This document shows positions 46,175 to 55,510 of a stretch of 64,000 bases of DNA, one piece after another (the first letter of the stretch is position 1; each line of letters starts with the position of its first letter). The notes below the pieces were generated by a model. That model worked only from the letters and a program-made list of their open reading frames with translations, was not told the DNA's origin and made no database searches. Source of the DNA: Hymenobacter perfusus (lineage in GTDB: Bacteria; Bacteroidota; Bacteroidia; Cytophagales; Hymenobacteraceae); assembly GCF_003944765.1 (NCBI RefSeq), contig NZ_RWIU01000005.1, forward strand, positions 372,001-436,000, written 5' to 3'. The translations under genes were made by a program, and so were the position numbers.

Positions 46175-47749
46175 CTACATCCGCTGCTCGGGCTTGGCAA
46201 CGGGCAGGGGTTTGCGGGGCAGCTTAGCGTCGCGCATGGCGGCCTGGTACACGAAGGACGCAACCAGCACGGAAGCCTGCTTCAGATCATCGGCGGGCAG
46301 GCGCTCATAGGTGTCCATGTTGGTGTGGTGGGTGCGGGTGCCGTAATCGAGCGGGTCCTGAATGAACTGGAAGCCGGGCAGACCTACGGCATCGAACGAG
46401 AGGTGGTCAGTGCCGCCGGTGTTGCGCAGCGTGACCGTGGTAGCACCCATATCGGCGAAGGGCTGGAGCCACTCCCGGAAGATGGGTGCGGCGGCCTCGT
46501 TGCCCTGAGCGTAGATGCCTCGGATTTTGCCGGCCCCGTTATCGAGGTTGAAATAGGCGGCCAGCTTCTCGTGGTCGGGCAGCAGCTTCATGGTGGCGGG
46601 GTCGGCGAAGTGGTTTTTCACGTAGCCCCGCGAGCCGAACAGGCCCTGCTCCTCCTCGCCCCACAGCGCAATCCGGATGGTGCGGCGCGGCTGCACGCCG
46701 CTGGCCTTCAGAATGCGCACAGCCTCCATCATGATGGCGCAGCCGGCGGCGTTGTCGGTGGCGCCGGTGGCGGCGTGCCAGGAATCAAGGTGGCCGCCGA
46801 GCATCACCACTTCGCTCTTGAGCTTTTTATCGGTGCCCGGAATTTCGGCCACCACGTTGTAGCCCTTCAGGTCCTGACTCTGGAAGCGGGTGCGGGTTTC
46901 CAACTCCAGCTCCACCGGAATACCGGCATCAGCCAGTCGAATCAGGCGCAGCTGGTCCTCGGGAGCCATTTCCAGCTCGGGCAGTACGGGCTTGGCGTCG
47001 GCGGCGTAGGGCGCGCCGTTGCTGGTGAAGAACGTGCCATCGGAGCCGCCACGGGTACTCAGAATCGCCGCCGCGCCTTCGCTCAGAATCATATCCGACA
47101 TTTTGGTGCGCAGGGCCATCATGGTACGGCGCTGGGCCATACGCTTCTCCATTTCGGCGGCGTCGGGCGTGGCGGTGGGCGGCTCGGGCTTGAAGTCGGC
47201 CATTTTCTGCAGGTCGGCGTCGGAGTGGCGCCGGGCGTCCGGCTCGAAGCTGGGTTTGGGCGGATTAGCTACGTCCAGCAGCACAATTTTGTCGCGCAGT
47301 TGGCCTTTGTACTTGTCCAGTTCGGCCTCCGTAGTGGCTTTCACCACCACCACCTGCTTTTTAAGCGGGCCGTTGGTGCTGGGCGTCCAGGCTTTGGGGG
47401 CCCCGATGAGGGTGTGGTAATACGGCGCCGTCATGGCCACGTACGACTTCTCGATGTCCCAGCCGCGGCCGAAGGTGCCCCAGGGTTCCACGTTGGCTTT
47501 CACCAGGCCCCAGTCGCCGAGCTGCTTCTTGGTCCACTCGTTGGCGCGGGTCAGGCCGGCGGAGTTAGCCAGGCGCGGGCCGCACACGTCGGTCAAATAA
47601 AAGGCCGTTTCCATTACTTTGGAGCGGTTCAGGCCTTCATCTTTGATTTTGGCAAGCATGGCCGGATCGGCCTTGGTGCCCTGCTGGGCCAGGGCCGGGG
47701 CGGCCACCGCCAGGCTGGTGCCCAGGGCCAGGAGTCGAAGTACGTTCAT
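46175..47749 (-). CDS. Secreted M28-family zinc aminopeptidase
   Basis: The 524-residue protein has a signal peptide (MNVLRLLALGTSLAVAAPALA). An N-terminal cap region contains the PA-like insert, and the peptidase domain holds the two-zinc ligands: GGHLDSWH (His-Asp), GATDNAAG, WGEEEQGLFGSRGYV (catalytic Glu-Glu), FNLDNGAG and a late TRTHHTNMDTYERL (His). It is predicted to remove N-terminal residues from peptides in the periplasm or outside. It precedes no other gene; a palindromic repeat lies between it and the molybdopterin subunit gene. Confidence 0.92.
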   Translation of the reverse strand: MNVLRLLALGTSLAVAAPALAQQGTKADPAMLAKIKDEGLNRSKVMETAFYLTDVCGPRLANSAGLTRANEWTKKQLGDWGLVKANVEPWGTFGRGWDIEKSYVAMTAPYYHTLIGAPKAWTPSTNGPLKKQVVVVKATTEAELDKYKGQLRDKIVLLDVANPPKPSFEPDARRHSDADLQKMADFKPEPPTATPDAAEMEKRMAQRRTMMALRTKMSDMILSEGAAAILSTRGGSDGTFFTSNGAPYAADAKPVLPELEMAPEDQLRLIRLADAGIPVELELETRTRFQSQDLKGYNVVAEIPGTDKKLKSEVVMLGGHLDSWHAATGATDNAAGCAIMMEAVRILKASGVQPRRTIRIALWGEEEQGLFGSRGYVKNHFADPATMKLLPDHEKLAAYFNLDNGAGKIRGIYAQGNEAAAPIFREWLQPFADMGATTVTLRNTGGTDHLSFDAVGLPGFQFIQDPLDYGTRTHHTNMDTYERLPADDLKQASVLVASFVYQAAMRDAKLPRKPLPVAKPEQRM

Positions 47750-47810
47750 CAGGAGTTGGTTGGAAAGTGGAGATTCAGGACCCTAAAGAACCAAAAAACC
47801 CGCTCACGTT

Positions 47811-47929
47811 GCGCCGCCGGCCCAACGGCTGGCAGCCGGCGGGCCGGCGGCCGTGTGGTTCGTTTCCACGAAGTCAGAACAACGTCAGCTTATGACAACC
47901 GGCCCGACGGCTTTTAGCCGCCGGACCTT
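47811..47929. repeat. Dispersed palindromic repeat family A, copy 4 with related inverted arm
   Basis: The right part (about 47881-47929) contains aacgtcagcttatgacaacc followed by ggcccgacggcttttagccg, matching the 8.5 kb and 57.7 kb copies. The left part (ggcccaacggctggcagccg) is a diverged opposite-facing arm. Confidence 0.75.
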
Positions 47930-47937
47930 ACCTATTG

Positions 47938-50160
47938 CTACACCAGCTTGTCCGGCGTAATCGGTAGCTCGCGGATGCGCTTGCCGGTGGCGTGGTACAC
48001 GGCGTTGGCCACGGCGGCGGCAAAGCCGATCAGGCCGATTTCACCGATACCTTTGGCTCCCATCGGGTCGAGGCGCAGGTCGGGCTTGTCGATGAACAGC
48101 ACGTCGATTTCGGGCATATCGGCCGCCACGGGCAGATGGTATTCGGCCAGCTGGTTGTTGAGGAAGCGGCCGTAGCGGTGGTCCATGCGCGCCTGTTCCA
48201 GCAGTGCCTGCCCAATGCCCCAGGTAACGGAGCCGTACACCTGCGAGCGGGCCGTGTGCGCATTCAGCACCCGCCCCACGTCCAGCGCCGACACCACCCT
48301 ACTCACCCGCACCTGCCCGGTGGCCTCGTGTACCCGCACCTCCACAAAGTTGGCGCAGAACGATTTGCCGGAATAGGCTTCCTGCTGCGGCCCCTTATCG
48401 GCCTCACGGGTCAGATCCAGCCCCATCAGGCTGTGCTGCTGCAACAGCTCGGCGTAAGTGAACTGCTCCTTCGGCCGCTTAATTTGACGGATTACGCCGC
48501 TTTCAACCGTTAAGTCCGCGAGTTGCAACCGGCGTTTTTTCCAGGCGGGGGCGCTCCGGGCCAGCTCCAACAGCCGCTGCCGCAGCGCGGCGCACACCTC
48601 ATGCACCGCCGTCCCCACCGAGGTAGCGGTGTGCGAGCCAAACTGCCCCGGCGCGGGCGGCAGGCTGGAGTCGCCCAGCTCAAACCGGATATTTTCCACC
48701 GGCACGCCGCTGGCATCGGCCGCAATCTGGCTCATGATGGTGGCCGTGCCGGGGCCTACGTCGGCGGTGGCGCTTTGTACCAGTAGGCGACCATCGGCAA
48801 AGAGTTGGGCCCGGGCACTGGCCTTGGTGCGCTCCGATTTGTAGATACCCATGCTCATTCCCCAGCCCACCAGCCACTCGCCGGCGCGGGTGGCGCGGGG
48901 CTGTGGTGGCCGGCGGCTCCATCCGAAACGCGCCGCGCCCTGCTCGTAGCAGGCCCGCAGCTCATTGCTCGACCACGGCTTATCGCCTACCGGGTCCACG
49001 TCGGCAAAGTTTTTCAGGCGCAGCGCCAGCGGGTCCAGGTCGAGGGCGTAGGCCAGCTCATCCATGGCCGACTCCATAGCAAACGAGCCGCTGGCCTCGC
49101 CGGGGCCGCGCGTCCAGGCGGGCGTGCTCAGGTCCAGCGGCACCAGCTGGTAGCGGGTATTGATGTTCGGGCAGCGGTAGGCCGATTTGGTGGGGTCCAC
49201 GATGCGCTCGGCAAGCTCTTCGTAGCGCGAAGTCTGCCCGAAGGCCGTGTGGGTGATGCCGGTGAGCTGCCCATCGGCCGTGGCGCCCAGCCCGACTTTC
49301 TGGATAGACTGCGGCCGATAGCCCACCATATTGAACATCTGGTCGCGCTGCAGGGCCACCTTCACCGGCCGGCCCGTCAGCTTCGCCCCCAGAATGGCGG
49401 CCACCTCCTGCGGCCAGATGCGCGAAGCCCCGCCAAACGCCCCGCCTACGAACGGCGAATGCACCTGCACCTGCTCGGCCGTAAGCTGAAACATGCGCAT
49501 CAAATCCTTCTGGGCCACGCTGGGGGCCTGGGTTTTGTTGTAAACGATGAGCCGCGCGCCCTCCCAGCGGGCAATGGCGGCGTGGGGCTCCATAGGGTTG
49601 TGCACCTGCACCGGCGTGCGGTATTCCTGCTCTACCCGCACGGCCGCCTGCTGGTAGGCGTCGGGCTGCCCGCGCAGATAATCCTCGGCCTTTTTGGGCT
49701 TGATGCCCCGGGCGCGGTGGGCGCTCAGGTCAGTTTCCGACGCCAGTATTTCGTACTGCACCCGCACCAGCGCGGCGGCGTGCTGGGCGCGTTCCAGCGT
49801 ATCGGCCAGGGCCAGGGCTACCGGCTGGTTGCTGAAATACACCTGGTCATCGTGAAACACGCGTAGCTCCTGGCCCTCCAGGCGCGGGTTGTTGTTGGCG
49901 GCGGCCTCTTGGTAAGCGGGCACACCGGGCGAGTTGCGGTACGTGAGAACAGCCAGCACACCCGGGGATTTTTCGGCGGCCGTGGTGTCCAGGTCTTTGA
50001 TGCGGCCCCGGGCAATACGGCTGGTCACCAGCACACCATGCACCACGCCCGGCACGGCATGCTCGGCAGCGTAGCGGGCTTGGCCCGTGACTTTGGCGCG
50101 GCCGTCTACCCGGCGCAGGGGCTGACCAATACTGGGATTAGCAGGTTGCGGATTATTCAT
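47938..50160 (-). CDS. Xanthine dehydrogenase-family molybdopterin-binding subunit, standing alone
   Basis: The 740-residue protein is the large catalytic subunit of the xanthine oxidase family. The hydroxylase blocks are present: RRVDGRAKVTGQARYAAEHA at the N-terminus, HNPMEPHAAIARWEGARLIV, FVGGAFGGASRIWPQEVAAI, TRGPGEASGSFAMESAMDE, GPGTATIMSQIAAD and the catalytic Glu block AKGIGEIGLIGFAAAVANA. No 2Fe-2S or FAD subunit gene is adjacent: the upstream neighbour is on the plus strand. There is no Tat signal. It may pair with subunits encoded elsewhere, or be an orphan. PaoC and IorB-like proteins are alternative names for its kind. Confidence 0.88.
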   Translation of the reverse strand: MNNPQPANPSIGQPLRRVDGRAKVTGQARYAAEHAVPGVVHGVLVTSRIARGRIKDLDTTAAEKSPGVLAVLTYRNSPGVPAYQEAAANNNPRLEGQELRVFHDDQVYFSNQPVALALADTLERAQHAAALVRVQYEILASETDLSAHRARGIKPKKAEDYLRGQPDAYQQAAVRVEQEYRTPVQVHNPMEPHAAIARWEGARLIVYNKTQAPSVAQKDLMRMFQLTAEQVQVHSPFVGGAFGGASRIWPQEVAAILGAKLTGRPVKVALQRDQMFNMVGYRPQSIQKVGLGATADGQLTGITHTAFGQTSRYEELAERIVDPTKSAYRCPNINTRYQLVPLDLSTPAWTRGPGEASGSFAMESAMDELAYALDLDPLALRLKNFADVDPVGDKPWSSNELRACYEQGAARFGWSRRPPQPRATRAGEWLVGWGMSMGIYKSERTKASARAQLFADGRLLVQSATADVGPGTATIMSQIAADASGVPVENIRFELGDSSLPPAPGQFGSHTATSVGTAVHEVCAALRQRLLELARSAPAWKKRRLQLADLTVESGVIRQIKRPKEQFTYAELLQQHSLMGLDLTREADKGPQQEAYSGKSFCANFVEVRVHEATGQVRVSRVVSALDVGRVLNAHTARSQVYGSVTWGIGQALLEQARMDHRYGRFLNNQLAEYHLPVAADMPEIDVLFIDKPDLRLDPMGAKGIGEIGLIGFAAAVANAVYHATGKRIRELPITPDKLV

Positions 50161-50404
50161 GGCGGCTGGTTACGGCGTGGGATGGTTGGGGTTTGTGTCT
50201 ACGGGAGCCGGCAACTCAATGCTGCATCAGACCGGGCGGGCTTCTGTTTGGTCAGTATTTTTCCCATTCTGAAACAGGCCTACGCCTTCAGGGCCCGCCG
50301 AAGCATCAGGACATACTACTATATCCTATTTTGAAAATATATTGATTCTGCCCCTACGTTTTCGTAACTACCTTATTTCTATCCCATTCCGGCAATTACA
50401 TGCT

Positions 50405-51199
50405 ATGACAGTGCTCAAACGTAATAACGTGCGCATAACGGGCCGAGGCTCCCGGACGTTGCTGTTTGTGAACGGCTTCGGCTGCGACCAAAGCATCTGG
50501 CGCTATATCACGCCCGCCTTATCCGAGCAGTTTCAGCTGGTGCTTTTCGACCACGTCGGGGCCGGCCTTTCCGATGTCACGGCCTATGAGCCCGCTAAAT
50601 ATGCATCACTCGACGGCTACGCCCAAGATGTACTCGATATCTGCCAGGAGCTGAATCTGCGAAACGTTACGCTCATCGGGCACTCAGTAGGGGCCATGAT
50701 TGGCATGCTGGCCGCCATCCGGGAACCCGGACTTTTTCAGCAGGTGCTGATGCTGTGTCCTTCACCCTGCTACCTCAACGAAGCCGGCTATCAGGGTGGT
50801 TTTGACCGGGCTGATATTGAGGCCATGCTCACATTTATGGCGCAGGATTTCGTGGGCTGGGCTGATTCATTCGCGCCTTTCATCATGGGCAACCCCGACC
50901 GCCCTACGCTCTCAGCCGAACTTGCCCACAGCTTCTGCCAGAGCGACCCTGCTATTGCCAAACAGTTTGCCCGCGTCACCTTCCTCTCCGATAACCGCGC
51001 CGACGTCAACAACCTGCAAACGCCCTGTCTGCTGCTGCAATGCGCCCGCGACCTAGTGGCCCCGCTGGCCGTGGGAGCCTACCTGCAAGCCTGCCTGCCC
51101 CAGGCCACCCTCGTTACCCTGCCCGTGGCCGGCCACTGCCCCCACGTCAGCGCCCCCACCGAAACCCTGGATGCGCTGGAGGCTTTCATGGCCGCCTGA
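50405..51199 (+). CDS. RsbQ/KAI2-like alpha/beta hydrolase
   Basis: The 264-residue protein closely follows Bacillus RsbQ: NNVRITGRGSRTLLFVNGFG, CDQSIW, FDHVGAGLSD, SLDGYAQDVLDICQEL, GHSVGAMIGMLA, CPSPCYLNEAGYQGGFD. The Ser-Asp-His triad is seen at S94 (GHSVG), D216 (CARDLVAP) and H244 (AGHCPH). RsbQ hydrolyses a small unknown compound and activates the PAS-phosphatase RsbP in the energy-stress branch of sigma-B control; the plant homologues KAI2 and D14 perceive karrikin and strigolactone. No RsbP lies beside it. The ATG at 50405 is the family start; an upstream one at 50342 is rejected. Confidence 0.9.
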   Translation: MTVLKRNNVRITGRGSRTLLFVNGFGCDQSIWRYITPALSEQFQLVLFDHVGAGLSDVTAYEPAKYASLDGYAQDVLDICQELNLRNVTLIGHSVGAMIGMLAAIREPGLFQQVLMLCPSPCYLNEAGYQGGFDRADIEAMLTFMAQDFVGWADSFAPFIMGNPDRPTLSAELAHSFCQSDPAIAKQFARVTFLSDNRADVNNLQTPCLLLQCARDLVAPLAVGAYLQACLPQATLVTLPVAGHCPHVSAPTETLDALEAFMAA

Positions 51200-51313
51200 C
51201 GGGAGCCGTCTACTGTATCGGTTTTACCAACCCGTTTGGTTTGAAAGGTGCCCTCTGCGCAACCGGAATCTTTGCGGATATTGGAGTCGTCTTTCCTCCT
51301 TATCTGCTATTCC

Positions 51314-52288
51314 GTGTTGTTTCGCTCCTTTCTATTCGCGTTGCTGTGCTTCCTGCCATTTCTCACCAGCGCCCAGTCGCCCGTCCCCGACAGCAGCTAC
51401 GCCGCCAAGCTGGCGGCCCCCGGGGTGAAAATGATTTCCATCGACGGCAAGTACAAAGTGTGGACCCAGAAGGTGGGCGCGGGCAAAATCAAGCTACTGG
51501 TGCTGCACGGCGGCCCCGGCAACACCCACGAGTACTTCGAGAACTTCCCGCAGTACCTGGCCAAAGAGGGCGTGGAAATCTACTACTACGACCAGCTCAA
51601 CTCCTACCACTCCGACAAAACTGACGACCTGAGCGTCTGGACCATTGCGCGCTTCGTGGAGGAAGTGGAGCAGGTGCGGCAGGGCCTGGGGCTGGATCAG
51701 TTCTATTTGCTGGGCCATTCCTGGGGCGGCATGCTAGCCCTGGAGTACACCGCCAAGCACCCTGAGCACATTAAAGGACTCATCACGTCCAACATCGGTT
51801 ACAAGGCCACAGTGTTCAACAAGCACCGCTTTAGCCAGTACGCGGACATCATCCGGCGGCAGGCGGCGCAGGAAGGCAAAGTCATTGCCGGCCTCGATAC
51901 GATGGGGTTAATGAGTCTCTCCCCGTACATCACGCCGGCCGTGACCAAGGAGTTTCGTAGTCTGCACATGATGCGCCGCCAGCCGGAGCACCCCATCTTC
52001 ACGCGCAGCCAGGCCCACATCACCCGCGCCTACGCGGGCGCCTTCATGCCCTTCATGCTGGCCTGGGACTTCTCCGACCGGCTGGCCGCCATCAAGCCGC
52101 CCACGCTGGTTATCGGCGCGCAGCACGACTTTGTGCCGCCGGCCGATATTGCCTACATGCAAAAGCACATTCCCAACGGCCAAGCCTATGTCTGCCCCGA
52201 GGGCTCGCACTACGCCATGTGGGACGACCCCGAGCACTACTTCCCGGCGCTAATCAAATTCCTGCGGAAAACGGAGCGGAAAGGGTAA
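51314..52288 (+). CDS. Secreted proline iminopeptidase-type alpha/beta hydrolase
   Basis: The roughly 324-residue protein has a signal-like N-terminus (LFRSFLFALLCFLPFLTSAQ). The hydrolase core contains LLVLHGGPGNTHEYFENFPQ (oxyanion HGGPG of the proline iminopeptidase class), YYDQLNSYHSD, the nucleophile elbow GHSWGGMLALEY and the C-terminal His in CPEGSHYAMW. No ATG is in frame before the signal; the start is likely GTG at 51314 or TTG at 51317, with GTG at 51248 as the longer alternative. It follows the RsbQ-like gene on the same strand. Confidence 0.8.
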   Translation: MLFRSFLFALLCFLPFLTSAQSPVPDSSYAAKLAAPGVKMISIDGKYKVWTQKVGAGKIKLLVLHGGPGNTHEYFENFPQYLAKEGVEIYYYDQLNSYHSDKTDDLSVWTIARFVEEVEQVRQGLGLDQFYLLGHSWGGMLALEYTAKHPEHIKGLITSNIGYKATVFNKHRFSQYADIIRRQAAQEGKVIAGLDTMGLMSLSPYITPAVTKEFRSLHMMRRQPEHPIFTRSQAHITRAYAGAFMPFMLAWDFSDRLAAIKPPTLVIGAQHDFVPPADIAYMQKHIPNGQAYVCPEGSHYAMWDDPEHYFPALIKFLRKTERKG

Positions 52289-52317
52289 CTTCAGTTCACA
52301 CTTTCCACTTCCTTGCC

Positions 52318-52608
52318 ATGACGGTCGAATACATCCGCTACCGCATTGCCGCCGCGCCGCAGCCGGCGTTTCTCGAAGCCATCCGGCGCGCCCACGAGCT
52401 GCTGGCCGCCGCCCCCGAGTGCCTGCGCTACGAACTCGCGCACTGCGAGGAAGACCAGGAATTGTTCGTGTGGCGCATCGAGTGGACGTCAGTGGAGCAG
52501 CACCTGAACGGCTTCCGCAAGAGTGCGGCATTTGGGGCGTTTTTCCAGCTGGTGAAGCCATTTTACGCCAGCATTCAGGAGATGAACCACTATGCGTTGG
52601 TGGAGTAA
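52318..52608 (+). CDS. Antibiotic biosynthesis monooxygenase (ABM)-domain protein
   Basis: The 96-residue cytoplasmic protein fits the ABM family (PF03992): VEYIRYRIAAAPQPAFLEAI, CLRYELAHCEEDQELFVWRIEW, EQHLNGFRKSAAFGAFFQLV. Members are small dimeric ferredoxin-fold proteins, some of them cofactor-independent monooxygenases. Substrate is unknown. It lies 29 bases after the hydrolase gene and ends in an AT-richer stretch. Confidence 0.82.
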   Translation: MTVEYIRYRIAAAPQPAFLEAIRRAHELLAAAPECLRYELAHCEEDQELFVWRIEWTSVEQHLNGFRKSAAFGAFFQLVKPFYASIQEMNHYALVE

Positions 52609-52626
52609 AATTATACTTCAGAAGTT

Positions 52627-53178
52627 ATGAAAAAGTGGACTTCTACTCTATTTCCATTCCTTTTGCTCTGCCTTTTGCTGACAAACTGTGTGGCCGTCAG
52701 CAAGCGAAAATCTTGGATGTGGCGCAAGTTGAAATCAGACACTACTTCAGATCCTTACGTAGGCTTTATTGAGATAAACCTGCTCAAAGAAGTCATCTGG
52801 ATTCCGACTCCGATTATCATGACAGAAGTCAATTGTTCGCGCAATTACTTGTTAGACATTGATTTTCACACGGAAACGAAGAATGAGTATCGCAAACTAG
52901 ACTCCATACGCTACAGCATTATTACCTCAGATAATCGAATAGTTAACGAGGGAGTGTTACCTATCAAGAATGGAGAGCTTAGTATTCGCTCATATTCGCC
53001 TGGTATTTATCGGGCTCAATGCACAACGGAGCCCAGCATACACCTAGGCAAACAGAAACAGGCACTCAACGGTACTTTCACCATCTATGCTACTGACATT
53101 AATGGTCAGCCGAAAGCTGTTCACGTCACCGATGTTATTCTCAATTACTACAAGCCCAGAATCATGAGTTTCTTTTAG
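52627..53178 (+). CDS. Lipoprotein of unknown function, AT-richer
   Basis: The 183-residue product starts with a lipoprotein signal (MKKWTSTLFPFLLLCLLLTNC, Cys at 21). The mature part is strand-rich and ends HVTDVILNYYKPRIMSFF; no family is recognised. Its base composition is clearly more AT-rich than the ABC transporter and hydrolase genes beside it, and together with the next gene it forms a small AT-richer patch (52.6-53.6 kb), which may have been acquired. Confidence 0.65.
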   Translation: MKKWTSTLFPFLLLCLLLTNCVAVSKRKSWMWRKLKSDTTSDPYVGFIEINLLKEVIWIPTPIIMTEVNCSRNYLLDIDFHTETKNEYRKLDSIRYSIITSDNRIVNEGVLPIKNGELSIRSYSPGIYRAQCTTEPSIHLGKQKQALNGTFTIYATDINGQPKAVHVTDVILNYYKPRIMSFF

Positions 53179-53224
53179 CTTTTCTCACTTACAGCTCTCC
53201 CTGATCCGCTCTATTCCACTTGTT

Positions 53225-53554
53225 ATGATTTGGCATCCAATTTCGCTTGAAGACCTCTACGACGACATACTTTCCGCAGAAGTCGAGATGCGCGGCGAAC
53301 TAGAACGCTTGTGGGAACTGGTGAAAATCTTTCCGGAGAAGTGGCAATACGACACCTATGGCAGCGGAGAGGACAGCTTTTGGGTGGTGGCAGTCTGCGG
53401 CCGACGCATCATTTGGTACGACGACATAGAGGAGCATTTCTGTCTTTCCGAATACAATACCTACGGTCACTTCGATAAGAATACAGTACACGGAGTGGCA
53501 TCTGGATTACAGAATAATGTTCAGGCATTATTGGCCAGGATACAGTTCCACTAA
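53225..53554 (+). CDS. Unknown 109-aa protein, possibly immunity-like
   Basis: The 109-residue cytoplasmic protein has the pattern MIWHPISLEDLYDDI, KIFPEKWQYDTYGSGEDSFW, VVAVCGRRIIWYDDIEEHFC, SEYNTYGHFDKN. Proteins of this shape (Trp near the N-terminus, EKWQ, a WYDDIE-type acidic turn) are frequent in Bacteroidota as small accessory genes and some lie in toxin-immunity loci; that link is only a memory-based inference. No toxin gene is adjacent. The gene is AT-richer than average and follows the lipoprotein gene after 46 bases. Confidence 0.6.
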   Translation: MIWHPISLEDLYDDILSAEVEMRGELERLWELVKIFPEKWQYDTYGSGEDSFWVVAVCGRRIIWYDDIEEHFCLSEYNTYGHFDKNTVHGVASGLQNNVQALLARIQFH

Positions 53555-53643
53555 TCAATGCGGGTTATCTCCTTCTTCTTACCCTACAACCCCCGCCCCG
53601 TCCCGCTCGTCTAACCGGCAACTCCTCACTTAGCCGCTACTGC

Positions 53644-55455
53644 ATGAGTCTCTGGGAAATTATCAGGCGCCTGTATCCTTACGTGCTGCCCTACCGGCGG
53701 CTGGTCATTGCTACGCTGCTGCTCACGCTGGTGGGCTCGTTGGCGGCGCAGGTAAACCCGTTTGTGCTGCGCTACACCGTGGATACCGTGCAGGGCATGC
53801 TCGACCGCAACCAGGCACTGGCCGAAGGGTTTGAGTTGCTGCTGCTGGTGAGCGGGCTGCTGCTGGGCAAGGAAATCATCAACACCGGCATCCAGTTCGG
53901 GCAGAAGTTTTACGGCGAGAAAATCCGCATCAACGTGAGCAGCACGCTGGTGCGCGACGCGGTACACAAGGTGCTCAGCTACCAGCTCGGCTTCTACTCC
54001 GACAGCGGTAACCAGACCGGCAAGCTCCAGACCCGCATTGACCGGGGCGTGGAGAGTCTGATGAAGCTGGTGCAGAACTTCTTCATTGATATTCTGCCGC
54101 TGTTTGCCAACTCCATTGTGGCCCTGGTGGTCATGTTTGCCAACAACCTGTACGTGGGGCTGGTGGCCGTGGCGGTGCTGCCGGTGTACTTCTGGCTCAG
54201 CTACCGCCAGGCCGATAAGCTCAACGGCACCCGCCGGGCGTTGCGCGGCCTGCGCGAAGCCCGCAGCCAGGGCCTCGTGAACCTCATCGACTCGGCCGTG
54301 GTCATCAAGAGCTTCGTGCGCGAAAACTACGAGGAGCAGAAGCAGGCCCAGGTGCAGCAGAACCTCCAGGAAGCCCAGTTGGAAACGCGCAAAACCAACT
54401 TCCTCTACGACGGCCTCAAAACCTTCACCGAGCAGATCGGCGTCGTGCTCATCATCATCTTGACGGCCTACCTGGTGCTCGACCGGCAGATCAGCATCGG
54501 GGCTATCATGTTCCATATCCTGCTGTTCAACAACGTGTCGGCCCCCATCCGGCAGCTGCACCGCATCTACGACGAGATGAACGACGCCCTCACCTACGCC
54601 GAGGGCTTCTTCGATATTCTGGATGCCGAGGACGCCGTGGAGCCCACCGGCCCGCTCCGGCCCGACCACCTGCAGGGCACGTTCGACATCTGCAACGTGG
54701 ACTTCACCTACCCCAGCGGCACCCAAGCGCTGCACGATGTCTGCCTGACCATTGAGGCTGGCAAAACCACCGCGCTGGTGGGCCTGAGCGGGGCCGGCAA
54801 GAGCACTATCATCAACCTGCTCTGCAAGTTCTACGCCCCCGACTCGGGCCGAATGCTGCTCGACGGCCGCCCGCTGGCCGACTACGACACCCACGCCCTG
54901 CGCCGGCAAATTGGGCTGGTGCTGCAGAAAAACCACATTTTCAAGGGTACCATTGAGGAGAATATTCGCTACGGCGTGATGGACGCCACCCTCGACCAGA
55001 TCAAGGCCGCTGCCCGCCAGGCCTACCTGCACGAGCAGATTATGGAGCTGCCCAACGGCTACCAGTCCGACGCCCAGCAGCTCTCGGGCGGGCAGCAGCA
55101 GCGCATTGCCATTGCCCGGCTGTTCCTCAAGAATCCGCCCATCATCTTCCTCGACGAGCCCACCGCCTCCCTCGACGCCATTGCCACCGAGCAGATCAAG
55201 AACTCCCTCGATGCCATCAAGCAGGGCCGCACGGTGGTCATCATCTCCCACAGCCTCGCCCAAATTGTCGATTCCGACTGCATCTACGTGATGAAGCAGG
55301 GCCGCATGGTGGAAAGCGGCACCCACGAGCACCTCTACGACCTGCGCGGCACCTACCGCGAAATCTTCGACGCCTCGGCCCGCAGCCTCAACATCGAGAA
55401 GCTGGCCCGGGTAATGGTAGACGATGAGGATGAGGTAGGTGACACGGCGGGGTGA
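53644..55455 (+). CDS. ABC exporter, fused permease and ATPase (MsbA-like)
   Basis: The 603-residue half-transporter has an N-terminal six-helix exporter domain (about 18-300, LVIATLLLTLVGSLAAQVNPFV) and a C-terminal ATPase. The ATPase has Walker A G380-L-S-G-A-G-K-S-T, the signature LSGGQQQR at 480, and Walker B IIFLDE at 500-505. It forms a homodimer or heterodimer that exports lipids, peptides or drugs across the inner membrane; the substrate is not evident. A disordered acidic tail follows the ATPase (DDEDEVGDTAG). It is the longest gene of this section. Confidence 0.92.
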   Translation: MSLWEIIRRLYPYVLPYRRLVIATLLLTLVGSLAAQVNPFVLRYTVDTVQGMLDRNQALAEGFELLLLVSGLLLGKEIINTGIQFGQKFYGEKIRINVSSTLVRDAVHKVLSYQLGFYSDSGNQTGKLQTRIDRGVESLMKLVQNFFIDILPLFANSIVALVVMFANNLYVGLVAVAVLPVYFWLSYRQADKLNGTRRALRGLREARSQGLVNLIDSAVVIKSFVRENYEEQKQAQVQQNLQEAQLETRKTNFLYDGLKTFTEQIGVVLIIILTAYLVLDRQISIGAIMFHILLFNNVSAPIRQLHRIYDEMNDALTYAEGFFDILDAEDAVEPTGPLRPDHLQGTFDICNVDFTYPSGTQALHDVCLTIEAGKTTALVGLSGAGKSTIINLLCKFYAPDSGRMLLDGRPLADYDTHALRRQIGLVLQKNHIFKGTIEENIRYGVMDATLDQIKAAARQAYLHEQIMELPNGYQSDAQQLSGGQQQRIAIARLFLKNPPIIFLDEPTASLDAIATEQIKNSLDAIKQGRTVVIISHSLAQIVDSDCIYVMKQGRMVESGTHEHLYDLRGTYREIFDASARSLNIEKLARVMVDDEDEVGDTAG

Positions 55456-55510
55456 AAATGATTTTAGTATTTTAGGGAAGCTAAGGACCTTTAGCCATTA
55501 CTTATACACC

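Noticed and set aside
46130..47917. 595-codon open frame on the plus strand opposite the M28 peptidase gene
   Set aside because: Antisense shadow of the peptidase gene; Gly/His/Val-rich translation without domain pattern.
53626..55332. 568-codon open frame opposite the ABC exporter
   Set aside because: Antisense shadow; the plus-strand frame has all ABC motifs.
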